Of a stretch of DNA of 40,253 bases, positions 34,156-40,253 are shown one piece after another. Below the pieces are notes generated by a model, which was not told the DNA's origin, did no database searches, and worked only from the letters and a program-made list of their open reading frames with translations. Every line of letters starts with the position of its first letter. Position 1 is the stretch's first letter. A program made the translations under genes and the position numbers. The stretch is from REEP01 sp964517265. Its GTDB lineage: Bacteria > Pseudomonadota > Alphaproteobacteria > Rhodospirillales > Defluviicoccaceae. Location of the stretch: assembly GCA_964517265.1 (NCBI GenBank), contig CAZFBS010000028.1:1-40253 (forward strand), read 5' to 3'.

Positions 34156-35550
34156 TTAGCGGTGCTCAATTCTCCCCTTTTCCCACAGATTCCAAGGGTT
34201 TGCTAAGAACATCATCGAGTGTTCGAAAGTCTCCTCGTAGGTCTGCAAAGGCGTACCGCATTTTTCGATCCGTTCACGGATGACCATGCGTTCGGTTTCG
34301 AGGTCGCCAATGCGTTTCTCGTAAGCCTTGATCACAGAATCGCTGTCCGTTTCGACCAGACGGTCCATGAGCTGAGCAACCTTGCGGTCGATCTGCGAGA
34401 GTTCGGCTTTCATAGCCTTCCCATGCTCTTTCATGGTTCGGGCGCGTTGCTCCCAAAGGTCGCGGAACAGTGCCGAGGCCCGCTCGAAAAGCTCAGGAGT
34501 GGGGCGCAGCGATTTCAGCAGTGCTTCAAATTCTTCCTCGACCAGTTCGCGGCGAACGGACTTTCCCGCAGCGTCGCAATCTTTGTTGCGGCAAAGATAA
34601 TAGGGGTAAAGGGCCGCTTTGCCCTTCGACCAATTCGCGGTCAGCGGATTGCCGCAGCAGCCGCACAGGACGAAACCACGAAGAGGAAAGTCCTCATTGA
34701 TGTCCTTGCGCGCCGGAACGCGTGCTTTGCCGTTCAGGCGGTCCTGGATCGTCTTGAAGGTCTCAAGGCTGATCAGGCCCTCATGCCTGCCGGGCCGGAA
34801 TGAAACATCCCATTTGGGTAATTCCAGATAGCCCGCATAAAGCGGCTGCGTCAGAAAATCGTTCACCCGCTGGTTCGTCACTTCGCCGCGCGGCGTTTTG
34901 GGGAACGGTGGATGGGATTCCAGAAAGCGTTTCACTTCGGCCTGCGTCGAAAATCTCTCGCTGGCAAACCCTTCGAGTGCTTCGCGTAAAATCGAGGCGC
35001 ACGGCTCATCGGGGTGCAGAACCTTGCCCTGTCCCGAGACGCGCCCATAGCGGTAGCCGACAGGTGCCCAGAAGACCGAATAGCCGTTTAGCGCACGGGA
35101 GCGCGTACGGTTGAATGTCTGTTCGCCGTTCTTCTGGCGCTGATGCTGTGAAACACTGGCCAGCAGATTTTCGATGAGCAGGCTGTCGCTGTCCTCCCCG
35201 AACTCCAGCGTTGGAGATTCCAGAACGCCGCCTGCCTTGCTGATCGCGGCGCGCAATTCCAGATGTGCGTGAATGCCGCGTGCGAGGCGGCTGATATCGT
35301 CGATGATCACCACATGGGGCTGGCGGCGGTGCTGGCGCAGGAAGGAAAGCATGGCCTGCATACCGGGCCGGTTGATCAGCCCGCCCGAGGCGTCGTCGGT
35401 GAAGACCTGCACGACTTCATGGCCGCGAAAGGACGCATACTCCCGGCAGCGTGTTTCCTGGGAGTGTAGGCCGGTGCCACGGGTCGTCTGCTTCGTATCC
35501 GATACGCGGCAATATATTACGGCTTTGCTGTTTCCCTTCGTGTCTTTCAT
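34156..35550 (-). CDS. Large serine recombinase (resolvase/recombinase family)
   Basis: The 464-residue recombinase has the N-terminal catalytic domain (about 1-150) with the nucleophile Ser17 in AVIYCRVSDTKQ and later IDDISRLARG. A Recombinase domain (about 165-280) follows, then a zinc ribbon with four Cys (LCGCCGNPLTANW, YLCRNKDC), and a coiled-coil C-terminal part (AELSQIDRKVAQLMDRL). This layout is that of a large serine integrase, which joins and excises DNA through att sites. ATG 35550 (after AAGGA) is preferred; an upstream GTG at 35562 overlaps the preceding gene's stop. It probably moves the element that carries it. Serine recombinases next to tRNA genes are less usual than tyrosine integrases. 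Confidence 0.92.
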   Translation of the reverse strand: MKDTKGNSKAVIYCRVSDTKQTTRGTGLHSQETRCREYASFRGHEVVQVFTDDASGGLINRPGMQAMLSFLRQHRRQPHVVIIDDISRLARGIHAHLELRAAISKAGGVLESPTLEFGEDSDSLLIENLLASVSQHQRQKNGEQTFNRTRSRALNGYSVFWAPVGYRYGRVSGQGKVLHPDEPCASILREALEGFASERFSTQAEVKRFLESHPPFPKTPRGEVTNQRVNDFLTQPLYAGYLELPKWDVSFRPGRHEGLISLETFKTIQDRLNGKARVPARKDINEDFPLRGFVLCGCCGNPLTANWSKGKAALYPYYLCRNKDCDAAGKSVRRELVEEEFEALLKSLRPTPELFERASALFRDLWEQRARTMKEHGKAMKAELSQIDRKVAQLMDRLVETDSDSVIKAYEKRIGDLETERMVIRERIEKCGTPLQTYEETFEHSMMFLANPWNLWEKGRIEHR

Positions 35551-35558
35551 CGAATCCT

Positions 35559-35936
35559 TCACCTTTCCGCAGGCGGGGCCGCAGTCTCTTCCTCGTCACA
35601 TTGTTTCGCTTTTGTTCCTATCCTAACACACTGCGCCGTCTCTGAAAGTGATTTCTGCCTCGCGTCTTGCCTCGCAAGCTGGGCAGGATGGACTCCCCAA
35701 GCGGCATCGATGAACGCGGACATGATCGCTGATAATCTGTGGATAAGATCGTCGGCTTGCTCGTCGGTATAACCGAGAGCTTTGAAGGATTGCCGATGCT
35801 TTTTTACTATCTCTTTCATGCGAGCAAACTCCGCCCGTTTCAGCAATGCGCTGCATGCTGATCGATTACTTTCCTTTTTAGACAATAGAGCACCGGACCA
35901 CCCCAGACGGGTGATTAACGCAAATAATTGCTGCAC
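35559..35936 (-). CDS. Small helical hypothetical protein before the recombinase
   Basis: This 125-residue frame starts at GTG 35936 and is helical and basic in the middle (ARMKEIVKKHRQSFKALG; DEQADDLIHRLSAIMSAF). Its stop overlaps or abuts the recombinase start region (GTGA), so the two are probably co-translated. A possible alternative start is ATG 35819, preceded by GGAG, which would give 86 residues. I do not recognise the family. Its base composition is more AT-rich than that of the host genes. Confidence 0.6.
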   Translation of the reverse strand: MQQLFALITRLGWSGALLSKKESNRSACSALLKRAEFARMKEIVKKHRQSFKALGYTDEQADDLIHRLSAIMSAFIDAAWGVHPAQLARQDARQKSLSETAQCVRIGTKAKQCDEEETAAPPAER

Positions 35937-35961
35937 GGATGCTGCATATGTTTCGACTATA

Positions 35962-35991
35962 AGTATAACTTAGAATTGTTCTGAAACGCAA
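35962..35991 (-). promoter_or_regulatory. Probable promoter for the recombinase pair
   Basis: On the minus strand TTGCGT (35986-35991) and TATACT (35962-35967) lie 18 bases apart, a fair match to housekeeping boxes. The predicted start of transcription is about 20 bases before the GTG start at 35936. The surrounding 100 bases are AT-rich. Confidence 0.4.
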
Positions 35992-36046
35992 ACTCAGAGC
36001 GGCTTTCCACTTAGTCTATGTTGATCATTACTATTCTGAGTGAGCT

Positions 36047-36328
36047 TTATCTGTCGCGTTTGAAGTGCGATTTCGCGTAGCCGAAGAGACGCGCAAAACT
36101 ATGCTGCACCTCAACCAGCTCATGTGCGTTCAGTAAAGAAGTGCGCAGGAGGGCGATACAACGCTCGTTCTCCCGCTGTAATGTCTTGTGCGATTCCGAA
36201 AGCTCCGGCCCGCTCGGGGTAAGCCGGGCATGCACCTGCGGCTTCGGACGGTCCCGCAGAAGTTGAAGCAGCTCCGCCTTCGTTGCGATGGCGGAGCTGC
36301 CTGTGTTGTCGTGCTTGGGGAAGCTCAC
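36047..36328 (-). CDS. Small hypothetical protein of the element
   Basis: This 93-residue protein starts MSFPKHDNTGSSAIATKAEL at GTG 36328, which overlaps the stop of the preceding gene by four bases (GTGA). It is helical and rich in charged residues (ESHKTLQRENERCIALL) with no membrane segment. I do not recognise a family. Coupling to the upstream gene supports that it is real. Confidence 0.62.
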   Translation of the reverse strand: MSFPKHDNTGSSAIATKAELLQLLRDRPKPQVHARLTPSGPELSESHKTLQRENERCIALLRTSLLNAHELVEVQHSFARLFGYAKSHFKRDR

Positions 36329-36573
36329 CTGTCGCGGTCATCCCGATTGCGGCGACGGGGCTTTTCGTCCCGTTCCTCTTCCAGCCGCTCCATCGGCGTG
36401 CGCAGCACGATGCGGCCATTGACCGGCACGGAATCCAGCACGACCGTATGGCCCTCACCATCCTTGTGCGGGAAGGCTGCGCCGACGCGGTTGAAGTACG
36501 ATTTATCATCCGGCCCGTCCTTCGCATGGAAGGCTTCGAAACTGGGCTGCTTTCTATCCGAACGTTCGCTCAT
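36325..36573 (-). CDS. Small hypothetical protein, plasmid-associated look
   Basis: This 82-residue protein begins MSERSDRKQPSFEAFHAKDG. It contains GAAFPHKDGEGHTVVLDSVP-like text that resembles a small conserved family often seen on plasmids and conjugative islands of alphaproteobacteria. The tail (RRRNRDDRDR) is disordered and basic-acidic. ATG 36573 lies seven bases after GGAG. It starts 17 bases after the coupling-protein stop and is coupled to the next gene by a GTGA overlap. Function unknown. Confidence 0.65.
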   Translation of the reverse strand: MSERSDRKQPSFEAFHAKDGPDDKSYFNRVGAAFPHKDGEGHTVVLDSVPVNGRIVLRTPMERLEEERDEKPRRRNRDDRDR

Positions 36574-36589
36574 AGTTTTTCTCCGTGGA

Positions 36590-38197
36590 TTAAGAGGGCC
36601 GATAGCCCTCGACATAGGACCAGGTGCCCGAGGCATATTGCGAGTAATGCGCAAATTGCTGCGGCACCCTCTCCGTGATGATCCTTGCACGGCGCTGTCC
36701 CCATCTTGAGGGGATAGGTACGGAATCGTGCGGCGGATGGAACGGATTGGGCAGGAAGCGGCCTGCGAAATCGCTGCGCGTGTAGTAGGGATGCTTTTCG
36801 GCATAGACGGGTTTGAGGTTCTTACCCGAGATGAAAAGGATTTGGCGGTCCTCCGGCATCGCCAGCACCTCTTCGGGCATCATGAGTGCGCGTGCCTGTT
36901 TGGTGCGATTTTCTTCCGCGAAGGCGTGAAACTTCATATCGGCATAAGCCGAGAACGGATCGCCGCCATTCATGATGCCAAGCGCCGCATTGAGCTTCTG
37001 GCGTCTCGCATCCGCCTGCCGCAGCCCGTCATCATATTCCAAGGTTTCGGTGCCGAGCATCGAGGACACCATTTGCGCCGTCTGATAATCGCGCACGCCG
37101 AAGAACTGGCGCAACGCTGCCGATCCCATAAAGCCCTGCAAGGCGGGGTTGCCGAAATTGCGCACGATCTGCCCCGCATCCTGGAACAGCGCCCAGGTGC
37201 GAATGCCCGCGCCGCGACCGAAGGTGAAGGCGCGCAAGAGCGCTTCGAAATTGCCGAGCTGCCCGGCCTCATCGATGATCATGTTCACAGGCGGCGCGGA
37301 GGGGGCACGCGATTTGTAGAGCATCTGCACCGTGAACATGGTGCGCAGGACCGGCGACCACAGACCGACATACTCAATTGGCACGTTGATCGCCCAACTC
37401 GTCGCCTGGACTGCATTGCAGGTATCGCCGAGCGAAGCATCTGCGTGATCGAGCGAGGCCAGCAACATCGGATCGTCGAGAAAGTTCAGATGGGCGTATA
37501 GCTCGCCGATAATCGCGCCGAATTCCTTCTCGCTCTCCTGCTGTTTGGCCAGCATCTCTCCTGCCGTACGGCGCACACTGTCCATCGAGGATGCCAGCAT
37601 GCATTCGAGGCAGTCGGCCCAGCGGCCCGTGTCGGATTCAATCCAGTTGATGACGCGGTAGAGCGAAGGGAAGCTGACGCGCCCCGTGGTCTCAACCAGC
37701 ATCTTGATGATGTTCTCGACCCACTCGCGCGCCCGCAACTCGAAATACCGTCCGTTGGACGCGCCGCTTGCCGGGATCAGGCTTTCGGCGATGAATTTGC
37801 AATCCGCATGAAAGTGCGGATCGTCCAGTTTGAGGATATCGAGCGGGTTCATCCGGTGCTGCTGCAGGCCGCGCATACCCGTCGGATTCCAGCAATAGAG
37901 AAAGCTTCGCGCGAAGGCGAAGTTCACCATAGTGACAGATGCGATCTCGCCGCGCGGATCGAGGATGAAGTTCCGCTTGCCCGCGTTGCGCGCAACGCTG
38001 AGCGCGAGCAGATCGCGCATCTTGCCCGAGCCCGCGCCTGCGATGGTGATGACCGGCGCATCGGTTTCGAGGCAGAGCGGCTTGTTTGAGGAGTATCCGA
38101 TTTGCAGGCCGCGTCCGTCTGTCACGCCCGCGCGCTTGAGGTCGCGCTCGTTCGCCCACGCCGCCGAGCCGAAACGAAACTCTTCATTGCTGAACAT
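36590..38197 (-). CDS. VirD4/TraG-like type IV coupling ATPase without membrane anchor
   Basis: This 535-residue protein resembles type IV secretion coupling proteins, which feed DNA into a conjugation channel. It starts near the family motif GSAAWANERDL, so the two N-terminal membrane helices of VirD4 are missing. The nucleotide site is unusual: AGAGSGKM (53-60) has Met60 where Ser/Thr (or Gly in the TraG group) is normal. Other family marks are present: DPRGEIASV, NPLDIL, the Walker B-like NMIIDEAGQLGNF (about 305-315), ALFQDAGQI and QFFGVRDYQTAQMVSSM. It is near full length for the soluble part. It starts two bases after the 94-residue gene's stop. Function in DNA transfer is inferred, and partners are not visible. 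Confidence 0.83.
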   Translation of the reverse strand: MFSNEEFRFGSAAWANERDLKRAGVTDGRGLQIGYSSNKPLCLETDAPVITIAGAGSGKMRDLLALSVARNAGKRNFILDPRGEIASVTMVNFAFARSFLYCWNPTGMRGLQQHRMNPLDILKLDDPHFHADCKFIAESLIPASGASNGRYFELRAREWVENIIKMLVETTGRVSFPSLYRVINWIESDTGRWADCLECMLASSMDSVRRTAGEMLAKQQESEKEFGAIIGELYAHLNFLDDPMLLASLDHADASLGDTCNAVQATSWAINVPIEYVGLWSPVLRTMFTVQMLYKSRAPSAPPVNMIIDEAGQLGNFEALLRAFTFGRGAGIRTWALFQDAGQIVRNFGNPALQGFMGSAALRQFFGVRDYQTAQMVSSMLGTETLEYDDGLRQADARRQKLNAALGIMNGGDPFSAYADMKFHAFAEENRTKQARALMMPEEVLAMPEDRQILFISGKNLKPVYAEKHPYYTRSDFAGRFLPNPFHPPHDSVPIPSRWGQRRARIITERVPQQFAHYSQYASGTWSYVEGYRPS

Positions 38198-38199
38198 GT

Positions 38200-38484
38200 T
38201 CAGGCCCCTTTGAAGATACGGTCATGCGTGGCCATGATCTTCGTCTTCTCCGGTATGGTGAGGACGTGTTCGCCTGCGTCGGGATGAAAGCTTTTGATGA
38301 AGTGAGAGCGTATCTGGCGCGGCTTCACGGTCGGATGAAACGCATTGATCATCCGTATCCACACGCACACCTTGACGTCAGACGGAATGTCCGACTTCGG
38401 CGATCCGGGCGCGAACAGCAGCTTGAAGCGTTCGAAAATCGGCTTCATCTCGGCTTCTGCAAATTCGATCTGCATGTTGTCCAT
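38200..38484 (-). CDS. Small hypothetical protein upstream of the coupling ATPase
   Basis: This 94-residue protein starts MDNMQIEFAEAEMKPIFERF and is soluble, rich in Phe, Lys and Pro (VWIRMINAFHPTVKPRQIRS). Its stop lies two bases before the coupling-ATPase start, and its own start is only four bases after the stop of the 48-residue gene, so the three are one translational unit. I do not recognise a family. Confidence 0.68.
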   Translation of the reverse strand: MDNMQIEFAEAEMKPIFERFKLLFAPGSPKSDIPSDVKVCVWIRMINAFHPTVKPRQIRSHFIKSFHPDAGEHVLTIPEKTKIMATHDRIFKGA

Positions 38485-38488
38485 GGCG

Positions 38489-38635
38489 TCAGTCCCCGCC
38501 AAAAATCGCGCTCAAGATGAGCAGGCCAACGAAAGCCCACCACGCGTATTTGTCCGCATATTCCCCGCTCCGGCGTTCGATGCACTTGCGAGCTTCATTG
38601 AGCCGTGCGAAGGCTTTTCCGAGCAGGTCTTCCAT
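38489..38635 (-). CDS. 48-residue membrane protein of the element
   Basis: This short gene encodes 48 residues beginning MEDLLGKAFARLNEA. An amphipathic, charged N-terminal half (ARKCIERRSGEYADKYAWW) leads to a single hydrophobic segment (FVGLLILSAIFGGD). The layout is a small inner-membrane anchor with a cytosolic head. It starts just after the strong terminator at 38648-38689 and is followed, after four bases, by the 94-residue gene. It could supply a membrane anchor for the anchorless coupling ATPase; that is inference. Confidence 0.6.
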   Translation of the reverse strand: MEDLLGKAFARLNEARKCIERRSGEYADKYAWWAFVGLLILSAIFGGD

Positions 38636-38647
38636 TGTTCAGTTCCC

Positions 38648-38689
38648 TAAAAAGAAACGCCTGAATTCCGTGTGCCGGAACTCAGGCGT
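38648..38689 (-). terminator. Strong intrinsic terminator inside the element
   Basis: On the minus strand ACGCCTGA pairs with TCAGGCGT (8 bp), then one mismatch, then five more pairs TTCCG/CGGAA, around a 5-base loop. The stem (38657-38689) is followed by a T-run of the form TTTCTTTTT (38649-38657). This is a textbook Rho-independent terminator. It lies between the 40-residue gene and the 48-residue gene, so it would strongly reduce transcription into the coupling-ATPase genes. Confidence 0.8.
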
Positions 38690-38709
38690 CAGGTGGATCG
38701 CATAGCGGC

Positions 38710-38832
38710 TTACCCTCCCAGCGATCCGAGGACCGCAAGGCCGACGATCACCCAGAAGGCGACCGCGATGACCGCGCTCCAATTGGTTTCTTTCTTATAG
38801 ATGCCGCCGACGCGGCGATGACGTGTGAACAT
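38710..38832 (-). CDS. 40-residue single-helix membrane protein
   Basis: This short gene encodes MFTRHRRVGGIYKKETNW followed by a single hydrophobic segment (SAVIAVAFWVIVGLAVLGSL) and GG. ATG 38832 lies seven bases after AAAGGAG, a strong ribosome binding site, so it is surely translated. The basic N-terminus should stay in the cytosol. It is followed at once by a strong terminator, which suggests high expression relative to downstream genes. I recognise no family; small size makes a match by eye impossible. Confidence 0.72.
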   Translation of the reverse strand: MFTRHRRVGGIYKKETNWSAVIAVAFWVIVGLAVLGSLGG

Positions 38833-38852
38833 GATCAGACTCCTTTGGTGGT

Positions 38853-39149
38853 TCACAGAAACCGGGTCGCGAGTGCGATCCCGCCCATCACCAGCGCCGT
38901 CGAGATCGATGCGCGGCTGATGAAGAAAACCAGGGCGGCGGACGCCCCACCCCAGACGATGACGGTCAGGCTTTCCATGCCGTACCCGTAGTGGCGCACG
39001 ACGAAGACTTGCACCCAGCCAATGGTGTTGCTGTAGAGCGGCGGTGCTCCCAGCAAGGTGATGATCAGCGCCAGCGTGTTCGCGAGGCCCTGGATGGACG
39101 ACATGAAGATCGACCGGCCCGCTTCCTGGTGTTTTTTGATTGGCAACAT
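38853..39149 (-). CDS. 98-residue polytopic membrane protein
   Basis: The protein starts MLPIKKHQEAGRSIFMSS and has three hydrophobic segments, at about 20-40 (LANTLALIITLLGAPPLY), 60-77 (LTVIVWGGASAALVFFI) and 82-98. The start has AAGGTG six bases upstream. It lies 20 bp before the 40-residue gene. I do not recognise a family. Size and layout recall small inner-membrane parts of secretion systems, but no sequence motif confirms that. Confidence 0.6.
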   Translation of the reverse strand: MLPIKKHQEAGRSIFMSSIQGLANTLALIITLLGAPPLYSNTIGWVQVFVVRHYGYGMESLTVIVWGGASAALVFFISRASISTALVMGGIALATRFL

Positions 39150-39295
39150 GCGTTCACCTTGGCGTTGGCGTCGAACTCAAATGCCGACATTCAAACCATG
39201 GCATGCGGGTGAATCTGATTTGGGCGGATAAACCAGAATTCCGTGCAAGGGCGACTTGCGGTGTTCAAAGTTCTTGAGGAAATCTCGCGCTTCAA

Positions 39296-39643
39296 CTATA
39301 AGAACATAACAGGAACATGAATGGAGGAATGCCCGACAGCAATATGAGCGCCGTCTGCTACAGGTTTATTCGTGAAGTCACGAAACCAGGTCTTGATGCT
39401 TGTCATCTCGAACTGTTCCATTTCGAGGAAAGCTTCCTGCCCCTGATGGACGATGCGCCCGCGATAATCGCGGTATTCGTTGGCGAGCCAGTCCATCCAG
39501 TGATCCGGGCTGATGTTCAGGCTTGCCGTGAAGGCGCGCAGATCGATGAGGAAGTCCGGGTTTTCTAGCCGCTTATCGGAGACCAGCAAGGTCGTCGCCT
39601 TCCGACAGTACCCGAGTGTAAAACAGTGTGTGCACAGATGCAT
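39296..39643 (-). CDS. 115-residue hypothetical protein with N-terminal cysteine cluster
   Basis: The protein begins MHLCTHCFTLGYCRK; three Cys and a His in the first 15 residues could bind a metal. The rest is a normal-looking soluble domain (LDLRAFTASLNISPDHWMDW; EEM-like helices around LEMEQFEMTSIKTWF). ATG 39643 is six bases after AGGAG. It is the first gene of the minus-strand set in transcription order, 146 bp before the next. Family unknown. It lies 130 bp from the transposase fragment on the opposite strand. Confidence 0.62.
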   Translation of the reverse strand: MHLCTHCFTLGYCRKATTLLVSDKRLENPDFLIDLRAFTASLNISPDHWMDWLANEYRDYRGRIVHQGQEAFLEMEQFEMTSIKTWFRDFTNKPVADGAHIAVGHSSIHVPVMFL

Positions 39644-39773
39644 GTTGATCTCCTGGACCTGGCGGTGACTTGAGAGGCTTGTGCGCCGTGGTCATGTCCG
39701 CGAAGTTACCAGCCCGTTGACAAAGTCGCTGCTGTCTGACTCGCTGTGGCGGAGCGAGGAGTTGGGGTTAGCG

Positions 39774-40200
39774 ATGGCGCTGGGTCGGCAAGGGGATCGG
39801 CAAGGAGATCTGATGGTGACGTGGCGGGAGATGCCGCGCTCGCCGGGGCACGTTTTCTACGATCGGCTGCAGGCAGTGCTGATTGACGCCGGTTTCGACG
39901 CCTTCGCCGAGGAGACGTGCAAACCGTTCTACGCGGCGAAGATGGGGGCGCCGTCGATCCCGCCCGGCCGTTACTTCCGGATGCACATGGTCGGCTACTT
40001 TGAGGGCATCGACTCCGAGCGTGGGATCGAGTGGCGCTGCGCGGATTCGCTCTCGCTCAGGGACTTTCTGCGTCTTGAGACGACTGACCGGGTGCCGGAC
40101 CACTCGTGGCTGTCGAAGACGCGAAGCCGTCTGCCCCATGAGGTTCACGAGGCGGTGTTCGGCTGGGTTCTGGCGCGAATTGCCGAACACGGCCGCGGCG
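39774..40200 (+). pseudogene. IS1182-like transposase, 5' fragment
   Basis: The frame starts MALGRQGDRQGDLMVTW and has the conserved DUF772-type N-terminal domain of this transposase group: SPGHVFYDRLQAVLIDAGFD, FYAAKMGAPSIPPGRYFRMH, GYFEGIDSERGIEWRCADSL and PDHSWLSKTRSRLPHEVHEA. Full-length relatives are about 450 residues; here similarity stops after ARIAEHG, at about residue 140, and the frame then runs into sequence that looks like the end of another insertion element. The catalytic DDE residues are therefore lost in this window. It is a remnant or an interrupted gene. Confidence 0.75.
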
Positions 40201-40253
40201 GGGACTGTCAGGAATTTCGTGCTTGGTCGATCGGTTGACCATAGTCAGGCCAT
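40201..40253. mobile_element. Probable terminal part of an IS256-type element
   Basis: The last 53 bases begin GGGACTGTCAGGAATTTCGT, which closely resembles the terminal inverted repeats I recall for IS256-family elements. Their position exactly at the point where the transposase similarity breaks off supports an insertion into that gene. The rest of the element would lie outside the window. Confidence 0.5.

Larger units (their letters stand above)
34035..39643. mobile_element. Putative integrated element or remnant next to tRNA-Arg
   Basis: From the tRNA to about 39643 all genes lie on the minus strand and none is a usual chromosomal gene. They include a large serine recombinase, a VirD4/TraG-like coupling ATPase, and eight small genes, several of which overlap or are 2-20 bp apart. 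No relaxase, no mating-pair genes and no replication gene are visible, and the right side is bounded by transposon fragments, so the element may be truncated. I see no copy of the tRNA 3' end at the far side, so both the left and right limits are estimates. Confidence 0.55.

Noticed and set aside
36590..38832. Idea that the element is a filamentous-phage-like (inovirus) provirus with a Zot-type ATPase and small coat protein
   Set aside because: The ATPase carries VirD4/TraG family motifs rather than Zot features, and the 40-residue protein has no signal peptide or coat-protein layout. Only the terminator placement is reminiscent.
1..40253. CRISPR array, rRNA genes, riboswitches, origin of replication
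   Set aside because: I looked for regularly spaced repeats, conserved rRNA stretches, known aptamer cores and clustered DnaA-type boxes and saw none that I could support.

Overview
The window is GC-rich chromosomal DNA from an alphaproteobacterium, possibly of the Rhodospirillales; the order is a guess. The pointers to the class are an FzlA-type glutathione-transferase-like division protein, a tiny CHCC zinc-finger protein next to polA, and the general look of the proteins. Most of the window (about 1-33900) is ordinary chromosome. The last 6 kb, beyond a tRNA-Arg gene, is accessory DNA.

Positions 1-9000 hold mostly unlinked small genes. They encode an EAL-domain c-di-GMP phosphodiesterase, two GFA-fold zinc proteins, a CpdA-type metallophosphoesterase, small hypotheticals (one locus looks frameshifted), a halohydrin-dehalogenase-like SDR protein, a divergent OsmC / GlxA-type AraC regulator pair, a Gate-domain membrane protein and a methyltransferase-fold protein. 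Positions 9074-18557 are one long minus-strand block. In transcription order it runs GT4 glycosyltransferase, GT9 heptosyltransferase-like protein, thrS, infC, rpmI, rplT, pheS, pheT, the classical translation cluster. infC has no good ATG; an ATC codon 8 nt after a perfect AAGGAG is the best start, which recalls the rare AUU start of E. coli infC. thrS seems to start at TTG, 36 nt or so below a recognisable promoter.

Positions 18684-33865 carry an ABHD10-like hydrolase, an nfeD-slipin operon, a nucleotide-sugar-epimerase-like SDR next to fzlA, an RND efflux adaptor and pump (ATGA overlap), polA with a downstream hypothetical and an upstream CHCC zinc-finger gene, and an ABC ATPase gene that overlaps a lysophospholipase-like lipoprotein gene (GTGA) with no permease beside it.

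From 33959 an intact tRNA-Arg(CCG) is followed by a compact minus-strand gene set that looks like an integrated element or its remnant. It has a large serine recombinase next to the tRNA, a VirD4/TraG-like coupling ATPase that lacks the usual N-terminal membrane anchor, and several very small genes, three of which encode tiny membrane proteins. A strong intrinsic terminator sits inside the set. No relaxase or mating-pair genes are visible. The right edge is an IS1182-like transposase gene cut by what looks like the end of an IS256-type element. This element, the infC start and the SDR protein lacking the catalytic Tyr are the most interesting items in the window.
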